The notes under the pieces are model-generated. The model did not search any database, was not told the origin of the DNA, and saw only the letters and a list, made by a program, of their open reading frames with translations. Source: Vulcanimicrobiota bacterium (GTDB lineage Bacteria; Vulcanimicrobiota; Xenobia; Xenobiales; JADMJV01). Taken from it: a stretch of 64,000 bases of DNA. The position numbers and the translations under genes are program-made. The stretch spans positions 1 to 64,000 of the forward strand of contig JAHBVR010000004.1 of assembly GCA_019637395.1 (NCBI GenBank), read 5' to 3'. Below are positions 1 to 8,410 of the stretch, one piece after another (the stretch's first letter is position 1; each line of letters begins with the position of its first letter).

Positions 1-160
1 CTCTATCGAAATAATGTTCGATGGCTTGAGCTTGTTCTACAAGTTATAGTGCCCCGGCCGACATCGTCTTTCCGGTGCCGGGCGGACCGATGAGCAGGAG
101 CTTACGCAGGGCTCAAGGCCATAGCTGCTCCTGCAACACCTGATTCAGGCATCCTCGCGA
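1..160 (-). pseudogene. Decayed AAA+ ATPase fragment
   Basis: Read on the minus strand, bases 112 to 47 encode ALRKLLLIGPPGTGKT followed by MSAGAL, a clear Walker A P-loop of the AAA+ type. The same frame is interrupted by TGA at 115-113 and TAA at 46-44. Upstream of the TGA the frame reads LNQVLQEQLWP, which resembles the helix preceding the P-loop in SpoVK-like AAA proteins. I infer a degraded gene; it runs off the left edge, so a frameshifted but longer remnant is possible. No Walker B is visible within the window. Confidence 0.5.
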
Positions 161-273
161 GGGAATTCAGAGAGCTACGAGCCGTCGCCCAGCAGAACCT
201 GAAAAGGCATACTAAGCCCCCGGGTTTGTTCCTGCGCAGGGACCTCCTCGGCGGCGGGTGAACGCTCGGGGGA

Positions 274-1872
274 ATGGAGCAAATGGTCTTGGTGGCCGTC
301 AGTCCCGACGGCAAGCGTCATGAGTGGACTTTGGAGGACGAGGAATACCAGGTGGGCCGCGCCGACGGCCAGGCCCGGCCCTATCATCTGGCCGTGGAAG
401 GCGATCCGCACCTGTCGCGCCGGCACTTTTCCGTGCGCCTGCACAACGGTCGCATGCAGGTGCGGCGCCATCCCGGCGCGCGCAATCCGATTTTCTGGAA
501 CGGTCAGGAAAACGATGCTTTCGAAGTCAAGGTCGGCCAGTTTTTCACCACCGGCAAAACCCAGTTCGGTTTGCGCCGCCAGCAGACTCCCGGAGAGCTC
601 ACTCTCTTTGGCTTCTCTAAAGAAAAAGCCCGCCTGCGCCGCCTGCAGGACTGTTTCGACGCCGTCATTCAGCTACTGGAACGCCTGCGCCAGGACCCCA
701 CCAGCCCCACTCCCTGGCGTCCCGCCTTTGAAGTTATCCACAACCTGTTGCCTCGCGTGGAACATTTGCTTTTTGTGGAGATTCTGGGCTCCAAGCAACG
801 TGTGCTGGATCGTCAGGGCAGTGGCGAGGAATCCATTCCCGCCGAATTTATAAGACAGGCTCTGGAGCAGTATTCGACGGTGACTTTGGTCACGCAGGCT
901 CCTCCTGGACACGATACCGATCAGACCGTGGCCGCCATCGCGCGCTGGCGGGTGCTGTCGCCGCTCCACGGCCTGGAGTCGAGTTCCTATGCCCTGAGCG
1001 CTTCGGGCAGCGGCTATCTGGAACCCGAAGACCTGGAGGAAGTGGCGGCCATCATCGACCTGGTGGCCGAACTGGTGGGCCACCACCTGGTGGTGCAACA
1101 AGCCTCGGAATACAGCAATCTTTTGGGCGTCTTCGGGCACCACGTGGGCACTTTGTTCAAAACCTCGGGTGCCCTGCGCTTGTGGAACGACCGCGCCCAG
1201 AGCCCGGAAGTGCGCGGCGTGATTCATCATCTGCTGCCCATCTGGGGCGTCTCTCAGGCCATCTCACTGCATAAGAAGCAGGGGGAACAGGGGTCCCTGC
1301 CAGCCGACTGGGTGACTCCCGGCTGGAATGACCCACCGGGCGTGCTGGCCAGTCTGCGTTCGCTGGTGGCTTACCTGCACAGCGGCATACGCTCCGAACC
1401 GCCCTTTTTGCCCTGGTGGTTGGAGGAACGACCGCTGACTTTGGAAGAAAGTCCGCTGCTCAGCCTGCCGCCCCTCAATGACAATCCGGTGGTGCTCGAC
1501 AAAACGCTGGCGCTGACCATCGGACTGGTGGAGATGCTCAACAATCTGCGCAAGTATCCCGAGCCGCGCGGAGCCGGCCGCGAAGATCGGCGGGAACTGG
1601 CCGAACTTCCCGAAGAGGAGCGGCGCGTGCACTTTCGTTGCTTTTTGGAAGGACAGACGGCCGTGGTGGAATTGGAGCAGCCGGTGGTCACCGCCGGCGA
1701 CGGCTCCATTCCGCAATCGCGCAGCCTGGATCGAATCCGCTCCCTGGAATCGCGTCTGCTGGGCGCGCTGGTGGAAACCGGACGCCCTGAAAAAGCCTCG
1801 AATACCAGCCTGGAGCACATCGTGCGCATCCGCCAGCGTTGGGTTTATCACTGGGGAAGGTTGATCGCATGA
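274..1872 (+). CDS. FHA-domain protein with histidine-kinase-like C-terminal half
   Basis: 532-residue protein. Residues about 25-100 form an FHA phosphothreonine-binding domain (YQVGRA, then HLSRRHFSV). Residues about 110-280 could be a GAF-like sensor (weak). Residues 290-310 contain VFGHHVGTLFKTSG, reminiscent of a kinase H-box, and residues about 420-435 contain EMLNNLRKY, similar to the N-box of HATPase domains, but no G-boxes are visible. I therefore call it histidine-kinase-like, probably degenerate. It overlaps the next gene by ATGA and heads a three-gene operon with a receiver-like protein and a Ser/Thr kinase, so the FHA domain may read phosphothreonine made by that kinase. A second in-frame ATG at 283 is an alternative start. 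Confidence 0.75.
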   Translation: MEQMVLVAVSPDGKRHEWTLEDEEYQVGRADGQARPYHLAVEGDPHLSRRHFSVRLHNGRMQVRRHPGARNPIFWNGQENDAFEVKVGQFFTTGKTQFGLRRQQTPGELTLFGFSKEKARLRRLQDCFDAVIQLLERLRQDPTSPTPWRPAFEVIHNLLPRVEHLLFVEILGSKQRVLDRQGSGEESIPAEFIRQALEQYSTVTLVTQAPPGHDTDQTVAAIARWRVLSPLHGLESSSYALSASGSGYLEPEDLEEVAAIIDLVAELVGHHLVVQQASEYSNLLGVFGHHVGTLFKTSGALRLWNDRAQSPEVRGVIHHLLPIWGVSQAISLHKKQGEQGSLPADWVTPGWNDPPGVLASLRSLVAYLHSGIRSEPPFLPWWLEERPLTLEESPLLSLPPLNDNPVVLDKTLALTIGLVEMLNNLRKYPEPRGAGREDRRELAELPEEERRVHFRCFLEGQTAVVELEQPVVTAGDGSIPQSRSLDRIRSLESRLLGALVETGRPEKASNTSLEHIVRIRQRWVYHWGRLIA

Positions 1873-3065
1873 GGAATCTGAGATTGTGGCTGATTGACGA
1901 CCGTCCGGTCACCGAGATCGAGACGCTCTTCCTGGAGTTGCAGCCGGTCCCCAACGGCCCGGATGAAGACCCGTCTCTGGGAACCTGGGCCCAGCACTTA
2001 CGCCTCTGGAGCGACCACCAATTCCCGCGCCACGAGCCGGATCTGGTGCTGATCGATTGCCGCTTTGAAGACGATTACCAGTACGTGCCCACCTCGGAAG
2101 CCCTGCGCGGCCATGACCCGCGCGGTCTGCTCCACGGCGCCATTTTTATCGCCCGCATGTTTGGCCGCGATCGCTTTCATCCCTTTGGATTCAGCGTTTA
2201 CAGCATGGATGCCTCGACTTTCCAGAACGACGCCTACGCGCAGACCTTCATGGGCTTTTTGCTGGCCATGCGCGACTCCACCCTGGCCGAGGGCAAAACC
2301 GGTTTCGTACGCGGGCGCAAAGATCGCGAACTGGTGGCCACCTGCGCTCAGGAACTGGGCCGCACCGTCAGCCAGAATCCAGCCACTGCCTGGGGCCCGG
2401 CCCTGCAGATGTACCGCCAGCGCCTGCGCGAAGTGGTCGACCTGCAGGCCATCGTGATTGAAAAAGACAGCTGGTTGAAGTGCCTGGATGGTCTGCGCAA
2501 CGGCCGCACCCAGGACCTGGCTCTGGCCTGGAGACGCTTTGATGGGCAAGAAGACGCCGTTTCTCTGGCCTCTTTGTTCGCCGACGGGCTGACTCACGAT
2601 CAATGGACGCCGGCCGCTGTCCAGACGGCCGTGGACTGGTTGGAGTCGCTGCTGGTACTGGGTGACTATCTGGGCGAGGCGCGCGCCTGGGTGCAGGGGC
2701 TGCTCGACGGTCAGGACCCGGAAAGCCTGCCGGTGCCGCGCGGCCAGGATGCCCACGGCCAACGCCTGACGCGATTTTTTCATGCCTGCGCGGGACTGGT
2801 GGCCTGGTATGAAGACCGCCGCGCCGGAGGGAGCCAGAGCAGCTCCAATCTCATTTTGAGCGTTGGCCTCTCGGATAAGCAATTAAACCGCTATTTCAAA
2901 CCGCTGCTCGACCTGCCCTGGGGCAAGGTGGTGGACCTGCTGGATGAAGGTTGGAGCACCGGCATCTGGCCGCTACCGGGTCAGTGGGAACTGCACCGGG
3001 TGGTGCGCGACTGGGCCCGGCACACCCACAAAACGGAGTTTCCCCTGACCGGACCGGGCGTGTGA
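1869..3065 (+). CDS. Receiver-like (response regulator) protein
   Basis: 398 residues starting at the ATG that overlaps the upstream stop (ATGA), which I prefer over the in-frame start at 1839. The N-terminus LWLIDD resembles the first strand and acidic pair of a CheY fold; DLVLIDCRFED near residue 60 supplies the candidate phospho-acceptor Asp, and FSVYSMDA matches the strand carrying the conserved Ser/Thr. Residues about 150-398 are a helical region of unknown family without a recognisable DNA-binding domain. Its position directly after an FHA/histidine-kinase-like gene suggests a cognate pair. The following kinase gene starts inside its stop codon (GTGA). Receiver assignment is from motif pattern only. 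Confidence 0.6.
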   Translation: MRNLRLWLIDDRPVTEIETLFLELQPVPNGPDEDPSLGTWAQHLRLWSDHQFPRHEPDLVLIDCRFEDDYQYVPTSEALRGHDPRGLLHGAIFIARMFGRDRFHPFGFSVYSMDASTFQNDAYAQTFMGFLLAMRDSTLAEGKTGFVRGRKDRELVATCAQELGRTVSQNPATAWGPALQMYRQRLREVVDLQAIVIEKDSWLKCLDGLRNGRTQDLALAWRRFDGQEDAVSLASLFADGLTHDQWTPAAVQTAVDWLESLLVLGDYLGEARAWVQGLLDGQDPESLPVPRGQDAHGQRLTRFFHACAGLVAWYEDRRAGGSQSSSNLILSVGLSDKQLNRYFKPLLDLPWGKVVDLLDEGWSTGIWPLPGQWELHRVVRDWARHTHKTEFPLTGPGV

Positions 3066-5911
3066 GCGAAGACGAAACGCTCAACATGACCCTGAGCAGT
3101 CTGGAAAGCGGCAAGGTTGCTTCCCAGGCCGCCAACATTCCGGGCTATGAACTGCGTGGCGAACTGGGCCGCGGCACCTTCGGGGTGGTCTGGGAAGCGG
3201 TGCGTACCCAGACCGGCCAGCGGGTGGCCCTCAAACTGGTGCTTCACGAACAGCGTTTGCATTGGGAGTATTTTCGCCGTGAGCTGGCCCTGCTGGTCGA
3301 CCTGGAAGACCATCCTTACACTTTGACGGTGCTGGACGCCGATTTATCCCACAGTCCGCCCTTCATCGTCACTCCGCTGGTGGAGGGGGGCTCTCTGCAA
3401 AACCACCAGAAGGCGGCCCTGCCCATCTGCTATCGCTGGATCGAGCAGATGGCCGAAGCCCTCCACTACATCCACAGCAAGGGCGTCATTCACTGCGACC
3501 TCAAACCTTCCAACATCTTCGTCACCAACAGCGAAACCATTCGCGTGGGGGACCTGGGCCAGTCGCGCCGGGTGGTGGACGGCGAAGTTTCCTGGGGAAC
3601 CATCGGCTACATGGCCCCGGAGCAGTGCGATCAGCCGCTGGGCAAACGGGCTACCCCGTCGGTACTGTGGGATGTCTATGGCTTCGGCGCTACCGCCTAC
3701 TGGTTGCTGACCAAGAAGCGCGCGCGCATCTTTGACAGCGATCAGCGCCGCCTGGCCGGCGCCACCGGGGCTGGGCAGTTGGCCAGCTACTATGTGGACT
3801 GTCTGCGCCACAACGAGCTGATTCCTATCCGTAAGCTCAATCCCGAGGTCAACAAAAGCATGGCGGCCATCATCGAGCGTTGTCTGGAGCTGGACCCGGC
3901 CCGGCGCACTCAGTCCATGGAGGACGTGCTGGAAGATTTTGGGCGCTGGCGCCGCGGGGACCGTTTGTTGGCGCTGCGTCCCTGGACCACTCGCTACAGA
4001 TTGCAGGTGGCTCTGCGCCGGCCTTCGGTGCAGCTCAGTATCTTGTTGTTGCTGCTGCTGATTCTGTCGCTCTACTACGCCGCCACCAGCTATCGCCAGC
4101 GCCAGTTTGCCTTGCTCACCCAAAGCGGCCTGCATGCTCTGGAGTCGGGACGCACCGAGGAAGCCTATCTGCAATGGGTGTCGGCGCTCGGTTTCGCTCC
4201 CGGGGACCCTACTACCCGGGCACGCCTGTCTTTTTTGCCGGTGCTGATGACCTTTCCGGACCGGGCCGAAATCAGTTCGGTGGCCTACAATGGGGACGGC
4301 AGTTTGCTGGCCACCGGCGCCAAGGCCTCCAGCACCAATCCCGCCGCCAGCGCCCGGGTTTGGGACAGCACCGACGGCCGCCAAATTTTAGAAGTAATGC
4401 ACCGCGACGGCATCCAGAAAGTGGCTTTCACGCAAACCGCGCCCAACCTGATGGCGACGGCTTCCTGGGACAAAACCGGGGTGGTGGTGGACGTCGATCG
4501 GAAGCGAACGCTGTTCCAAATCCAACATGGAGTCGGCCGGCAGAGTCCGAGCCTGACCGACGTGACCTTCAGTTCCGACGGAAAGTGGCTGGCCAGCACT
4601 GCTCAAGACGGCTCGGTGCGGCTCTGGGCAGTGCCTTCAGGGAAAATTCAAAAACTGGAAATGCCCAAAGAAGGCCCCGGAGGCCAGTATCTCTTGACGC
4701 AGCCGGTGACTTTCCAGGCCGATGGCAAGCTGCTGGCGGGACTTTCCACCGACCGTAGCATGCGCTTGTGGAGCACCAGCAGCGGCCGCGTGTTGCCTTT
4801 TCGCTTTGAAGAGAATTCAGATATCAACGACATCCATTTCCATCCGCAGTTGCCTTATCTGGCCAATGCTTGCGAAAACGGAACCGTTACCCTGTGGAAT
4901 AGCCAGGACGGTAAATTGGTGCAGCGGTTGCTGCACAGCAGCCGGGTCAACACCATCCGCTTCAGTCATCATGGGGACTTTCTGGCGGCCGGCGGTGAGG
5001 ATGGCGTGGTGCGAGTTTGGGACCTGCGCGGCCAACCTTGGAAGTCATTTGATCTGAGACATCAGAGGCCGGTGCGCAACCTGGCTTTTTACCCCAAAGA
5101 GCCGCTGCTGGCGGTGGGAATGGGGGAAAAGGAAGAGCTCTGGTCGCTGAGCGAGGCCAATGGCGCCGTGCGCGTCTGGAACCTGGCCAATCGCAGAGCC
5201 GTCAGCGATACTCTGCCCCATGAAGGGCCGGTGACCCAGTTGGATTTTCATCCGCGCGCCGACCGGCTGGTTTCCAGTTGTGGCTCGGGTCTACGCGTTT
5301 CCTCGCTCTATCCGGGCTCGGCTCGCTGCTGGGAGTTACGTCTGCCGGGCCGGGGCAGCCATCCGCCCCTGGCCGAGAACCACGCCTTTCAAGCCGAGCT
5401 GATCAATGGCGGTGGCCTCCAGGTCAAGGACTCCAAGGGGCGTAACCTGTGCCAGGTCAGTCACGGTGAGGGAATCGCCATCAATGCCTGGGCCTTCAGC
5501 CAGGATGGCCTGAGTCTGATCACCGGGGCCGAGGATCGTACCGCCCGGCTCTGGCGCCTGCCCGGCGCTAACCCGATAGGCAACCCGCTCCCCCATGAAG
5601 GCGCGGTCACCGCTGTCTGCTTCAATCGTAGCGGGGAATGGGTGGCCACCTCTGCGACGGCCTGGAATTCCACCACCGTGCGTTGCTGGGAGGTGGCCGA
5701 CGGCACGCCCATCTCTCCGCCTCTCTACGGCACCGAAAAAGAGGTGCGGAAGTTGGAATTTTCCGCCGACGGCTACTGGCTGATGGCCGATGGACTTTCC
5801 TGGAAGGTGCAGGTGCCGGCCAGCGAAAGCGACCAACAACTATCGCGCAGCATCAGCCGCCGCCTCAAAGCCGGTTTCGGTCCCAGCGGACTGGTCGTGC
5901 CCATGCCTTAG
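3062..5911 (+). CDS. Membrane Ser/Thr protein kinase with WD40 repeat domain
   Basis: 949 residues from the GTG start that overlaps the upstream stop. Residues about 28-290 are a Hanks-type kinase: glycine loop GRGTFGVVWEA, VALKLV lysine, catalytic HCDLKPSN (Cys for the usual Arg), DLG in place of DFG, and APEQ. A single hydrophobic segment near residues 320-340 follows (LSILLLLLLILSLYY). The remaining ~550 residues contain about eleven WD40-like repeats (for example DGSVRLW, DGVVRVWDL, DRTARLW), likely one or two beta-propellers on the opposite membrane face or tethered to it. Catalytic Lys and Asp residues are present, so activity is expected. It closes the FHA-receiver-kinase operon. Confidence 0.9.
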   Translation: MSEDETLNMTLSSLESGKVASQAANIPGYELRGELGRGTFGVVWEAVRTQTGQRVALKLVLHEQRLHWEYFRRELALLVDLEDHPYTLTVLDADLSHSPPFIVTPLVEGGSLQNHQKAALPICYRWIEQMAEALHYIHSKGVIHCDLKPSNIFVTNSETIRVGDLGQSRRVVDGEVSWGTIGYMAPEQCDQPLGKRATPSVLWDVYGFGATAYWLLTKKRARIFDSDQRRLAGATGAGQLASYYVDCLRHNELIPIRKLNPEVNKSMAAIIERCLELDPARRTQSMEDVLEDFGRWRRGDRLLALRPWTTRYRLQVALRRPSVQLSILLLLLLILSLYYAATSYRQRQFALLTQSGLHALESGRTEEAYLQWVSALGFAPGDPTTRARLSFLPVLMTFPDRAEISSVAYNGDGSLLATGAKASSTNPAASARVWDSTDGRQILEVMHRDGIQKVAFTQTAPNLMATASWDKTGVVVDVDRKRTLFQIQHGVGRQSPSLTDVTFSSDGKWLASTAQDGSVRLWAVPSGKIQKLEMPKEGPGGQYLLTQPVTFQADGKLLAGLSTDRSMRLWSTSSGRVLPFRFEENSDINDIHFHPQLPYLANACENGTVTLWNSQDGKLVQRLLHSSRVNTIRFSHHGDFLAAGGEDGVVRVWDLRGQPWKSFDLRHQRPVRNLAFYPKEPLLAVGMGEKEELWSLSEANGAVRVWNLANRRAVSDTLPHEGPVTQLDFHPRADRLVSSCGSGLRVSSLYPGSARCWELRLPGRGSHPPLAENHAFQAELINGGGLQVKDSKGRNLCQVSHGEGIAINAWAFSQDGLSLITGAEDRTARLWRLPGANPIGNPLPHEGAVTAVCFNRSGEWVATSATAWNSTTVRCWEVADGTPISPPLYGTEKEVRKLEFSADGYWLMADGLSWKVQVPASESDQQLSRSISRRLKAGFGPSGLVVPMP

Positions 5912-5946
5912 CGAGTTTGTTCTTGGAAGTTTGCGGAGCAAACCCC

Positions 5947-5969
5947 GGAGGTCGCTCTAAGCGACCTCC
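5947..5969 (+). terminator. Perfect 10-bp hairpin after the kinase operon
   Basis: GGAGGTCGCT and AGCGACCTCC form a perfect 10-bp stem with a 3-base loop CTA, 36 bp after the kinase stop. There is no T-tract after it, so it may be a pause or processing hairpin, or a factor-assisted terminator, rather than a classical intrinsic one. Confidence 0.5.
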
Positions 5970-6048
5970 ATATGTCAGAGGTTGTCATGGGTGGAAGCGG
6001 AATACCCGGTATATTGTGTTCAGGGGATTGGGAAAGGTGCGGAATTTC

Positions 6049-6300
6049 ATGAAAAAGCTGATTGCATGCTTGGCCCTGGTCGTCATGGCGCAGTCCGTGC
6101 CTGCCGATGAGCCTGCCCGGCACCACGCCGACCACGACCACCACGTCGAAGTCATCCAGGTCGGCCAGCAACAGTGGTTCATCGCCGTCTGCTCGCGCAA
6201 CGATCTCAACGTACGCTTTAACAACATCAATGATGCCCGCCGCGCCGCCGACGACCATGCCCGCGCCACCGGCCACAACACCGGCGTCATCCGGGGTTGA
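6049..6300 (+). CDS. Small secreted His-rich protein
   Basis: 83-residue protein with a clear signal peptide (MKKLIACLALVVMAQSVPA) followed by an HHADHDHH cluster and a short charged domain containing QQWFIAVCSRNDLN. The start is the ATG immediately before the Lys-Lys signal sequence; a longer in-frame reading from further upstream has no supporting start signal. No family recognised. The histidine cluster could bind divalent metal, but that is inference. It stands alone between a terminator-like hairpin and a PilZ gene. Confidence 0.65.
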   Translation: MKKLIACLALVVMAQSVPADEPARHHADHDHHVEVIQVGQQQWFIAVCSRNDLNVRFNNINDARRAADDHARATGHNTGVIRG

Positions 6301-6331
6301 CTTCTGACGGTCATGTGGTGATAAGCAATTT

Positions 6332-6655
6332 ATGAGTACCGAGCGTCGCCAGAGTTATCGCCTCAAATGCAACCTGCCCTTGCGTTACAGTCGCGGGGGA
6401 CAGCGAGTGTGTAGCGGTTATACCGTGGACATCAGCGAGACGGGCGCCTGCCTGGTGTTGGACGAAGCGGCTTCCTCACCCGCCCAGATCACGCTGGAAC
6501 TGGAAAGTAAGGTGACCCTGCTGGCGCGCACCGTCTGGGCCGAGCGTCTGTCTGACGGCAAACGTCTGGTCGGCGTCACTTTCGAAGGGATGCACTTCGG
6601 TCAGCGCCTGACCGTCACCAATTATCTCTCGGAGCTCATCACTCGAGTCGCTTGA
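6332..6655 (+). CDS. Single-domain PilZ protein
   Basis: 107 residues covering one PilZ domain, the usual c-di-GMP receptor. The RxxxR motif is RQSYR at residues 6-10 and the DxSxxG motif is DISETG, so ligand binding should be intact. No effector domain is attached, so it likely acts by protein contact. Its 3' end overlaps the convergent SDR gene by 34 bp (6622-6655). A GAF-GGDEF diguanylate cyclase is encoded about 3 kb away. Confidence 0.85.
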   Translation: MSTERRQSYRLKCNLPLRYSRGGQRVCSGYTVDISETGACLVLDEAASSPAQITLELESKVTLLARTVWAERLSDGKRLVGVTFEGMHFGQRLTVTNYLSELITRVA

Positions 6656-7392
6656 TTCGGTCCGATTTTTAGTAAGGGAGCCTCTCGGCAGGTTTCCACT
6701 TGCTCCATAATCAGATCGGCCATACGTTGAATCGGCTGCCCGCGCTGTTCCAGCAAACTTTCCGCTCGCTCCCGCATGCCGGCGTAGGCCTCCAGTTCGA
6801 CCAGGGACCGCTCCACATGGTTGCTCCATTCGCCCTGCAGAGGCCCGACGTCCACCAGAGTGATGCGTACACCCCACGGACCCGCTTCGGCCGCGATGGC
6901 CTCACAGAGAGCGGTGGTGGCGGCGTTGGCCGCCTCGATGGCGCCCCAGCCAGGGCCGCCATAGCCGGAACAGACGACCAGCACGAAATGTCCGTAACCG
7001 CGCTCGCGAAACTGCGGCAGAAACTTGTGCATGATGCGCCAGTTGGCCCAGAAATGGGTTTCGAAGTAGCGGCGCATTTCTTCTTCCGAAAGCTCCTCAA
7101 AGCATCCGAGCAAACCGTAGCCGTGGCTGAGAAAAACCGCGTCGACCCCGTCCAGGGCCTTACAGGAACGGGCCACCGTGGATTGAGCCCGGTCGCCCTC
7201 ATTGATGTCGCAATAGTAGGCCAGCGAACGGCCCGGCGCCAGTTCCTCGAAGCTGCGCAGAGCTTCTTCGTTGCGTACGCTGCCCGCTACGAAGTGCCCG
7301 CGAGCCAGGGCCATTTCCGCTACGCGGCGCCCCAGCCCCCGGGATACCCCGGTGATGAACCAGCGTCTTTGCTTACTACAATTGCGTCCCAT
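6622..7392 (-). CDS. Short-chain dehydrogenase/reductase-like protein, catalytic motif missing
   Basis: 256 residues with the Rossmann N-terminus FITGVSRGLGR (TGxxxGxG nucleotide-binding motif) and an FLSHGYG strand in the NNAG position. The catalytic Ser is plausible (VCSGYG), but the YxxxK pair is absent: where YxASK is expected the protein reads IEAANAA. It may bind NAD(P) without classical SDR catalysis, or use other residues. It lies 22 bp downstream of a Ser/Thr kinase gene on the same strand, probably in one transcript, and overlaps the convergent PilZ gene at its 3' end. Confidence 0.8.
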   Translation of the reverse strand: MGRNCSKQRRWFITGVSRGLGRRVAEMALARGHFVAGSVRNEEALRSFEELAPGRSLAYYCDINEGDRAQSTVARSCKALDGVDAVFLSHGYGLLGCFEELSEEEMRRYFETHFWANWRIMHKFLPQFRERGYGHFVLVVCSGYGGPGWGAIEAANAATTALCEAIAAEAGPWGVRITLVDVGPLQGEWSNHVERSLVELEAYAGMRERAESLLEQRGQPIQRMADLIMEQVETCREAPLLKIGPNQATRVMSSER

Positions 7393-7414
7393 ATCGGTTG
7401 GTAGTTCTCACTCT

Positions 7415-8302
7415 TCAGCCAAAATACTGCAGCAGGGCGATTCCCGTCAGCAGTCCGGCTCCGAAAGGAAGCCAGGGCAGGCGAATGGCCCGGCTGACCC
7501 GTCGGCGCAGTTGGGAGCGCCAGCATGATCCCTGGGCTGGCGGGTGGCGCAAAAATTCCAGCGCCTCCCGGGCGCTGGCCGGGCGGTCGCCGCGGCGTTT
7601 TTGTAAAAGCCAGCGGGTCAGGCAAGCCAGTGTGCCCGAGGCATTCATCGGATGCGGATCTTCATGCAATATCTTAAAAAGCAGATTGCCCACATCGCGG
7701 GCCTCGAAGGGCAAATGGCCTTCCAGGGCTTCGTAAAAAATCACGCCAACTTGATAAAGGTCGCTGCGCACGTCCAGGGCATGACCTTGGACCTGCTCCG
7801 GCGACATATAGGCTGGCGTTCCCAAGATCATGCCGCTGACGGTGGCCCGGTTGCTGCCGTCCAGATTGCGGGCCAGTCCGAAATCCAGCAGGCGCAGGCG
7901 CCCGTCCGGCTGGACCAGGATATTGTCGGGCTTCAGGTCTCGATGCACGATGCCCTCGGCGTGCAGGTAGTCGACCACTTCCAAGAGCTGCGCGAACAGA
8001 TCGGCTGTTTGCTCAGGATGTCGTTTCAAATACTCCAGCAGCTCCACGCCGCCAACCCGCTCCATGGTATAAAAAGGACGACCCTCGAACTCGCCCCGTT
8101 CAAAGGCCTTCACCAGGCCCGGGTGACTGAGCTGTTGAGCCAGCTCGAACTCGCGTTGGAAACGCTGCAGGTCTTCCTGGCTTTTGCGGTCGGAGTGCAG
8201 CAGTTTGACGGCCACCGGCTTATCGGCCAGTGCGTAAACGTCACCCCAGCCTCCTTGTCCCAGCAATACAGCGTCGGTCAGTCTGGTTTTTACTGTCAGC
8301 AT
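7415..8302 (-). CDS. Ser/Thr protein kinase with C-terminal membrane anchor
   Basis: 295 residues. Residues about 8-250 are a Hanks-type kinase with all hallmarks: GQGGWGDVY loop, VAVKLL lysine, HRDLKPDN catalytic loop, DFG, and GTPAYMSPEQ activation segment. A hydrophobic stretch at the extreme C-terminus (PFGAGLLTGIALLQYFG) looks like a single tail anchor, with the kinase in the cytoplasm and no extracellular sensor. It is followed by the SDR-like gene and is divergent from a LysR regulator, with a 108-bp shared upstream region. Confidence 0.92.
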   Translation of the reverse strand: MLTVKTRLTDAVLLGQGGWGDVYALADKPVAVKLLHSDRKSQEDLQRFQREFELAQQLSHPGLVKAFERGEFEGRPFYTMERVGGVELLEYLKRHPEQTADLFAQLLEVVDYLHAEGIVHRDLKPDNILVQPDGRLRLLDFGLARNLDGSNRATVSGMILGTPAYMSPEQVQGHALDVRSDLYQVGVIFYEALEGHLPFEARDVGNLLFKILHEDPHPMNASGTLACLTRWLLQKRRGDRPASAREALEFLRHPPAQGSCWRSQLRRRVSRAIRLPWLPFGAGLLTGIALLQYFG

Positions 8303-8410
8303 CGTCGCCTCCTGAAATCAGACTACGCCCGGGGCCGGTCAGCGTCCAATACAAGTACCAGGCTGCCCATAAAGGCAACTTATCAGGCGGCGCGAACAGC
8401 AAAACTTCAG

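Noticed and set aside
7652-8410. N-terminal extension of the LysR regulator
   Set aside because: The frame stays open but lies antisense to the kinase gene; the LysR family starts at ATG 8411 and has the full 300-residue length.
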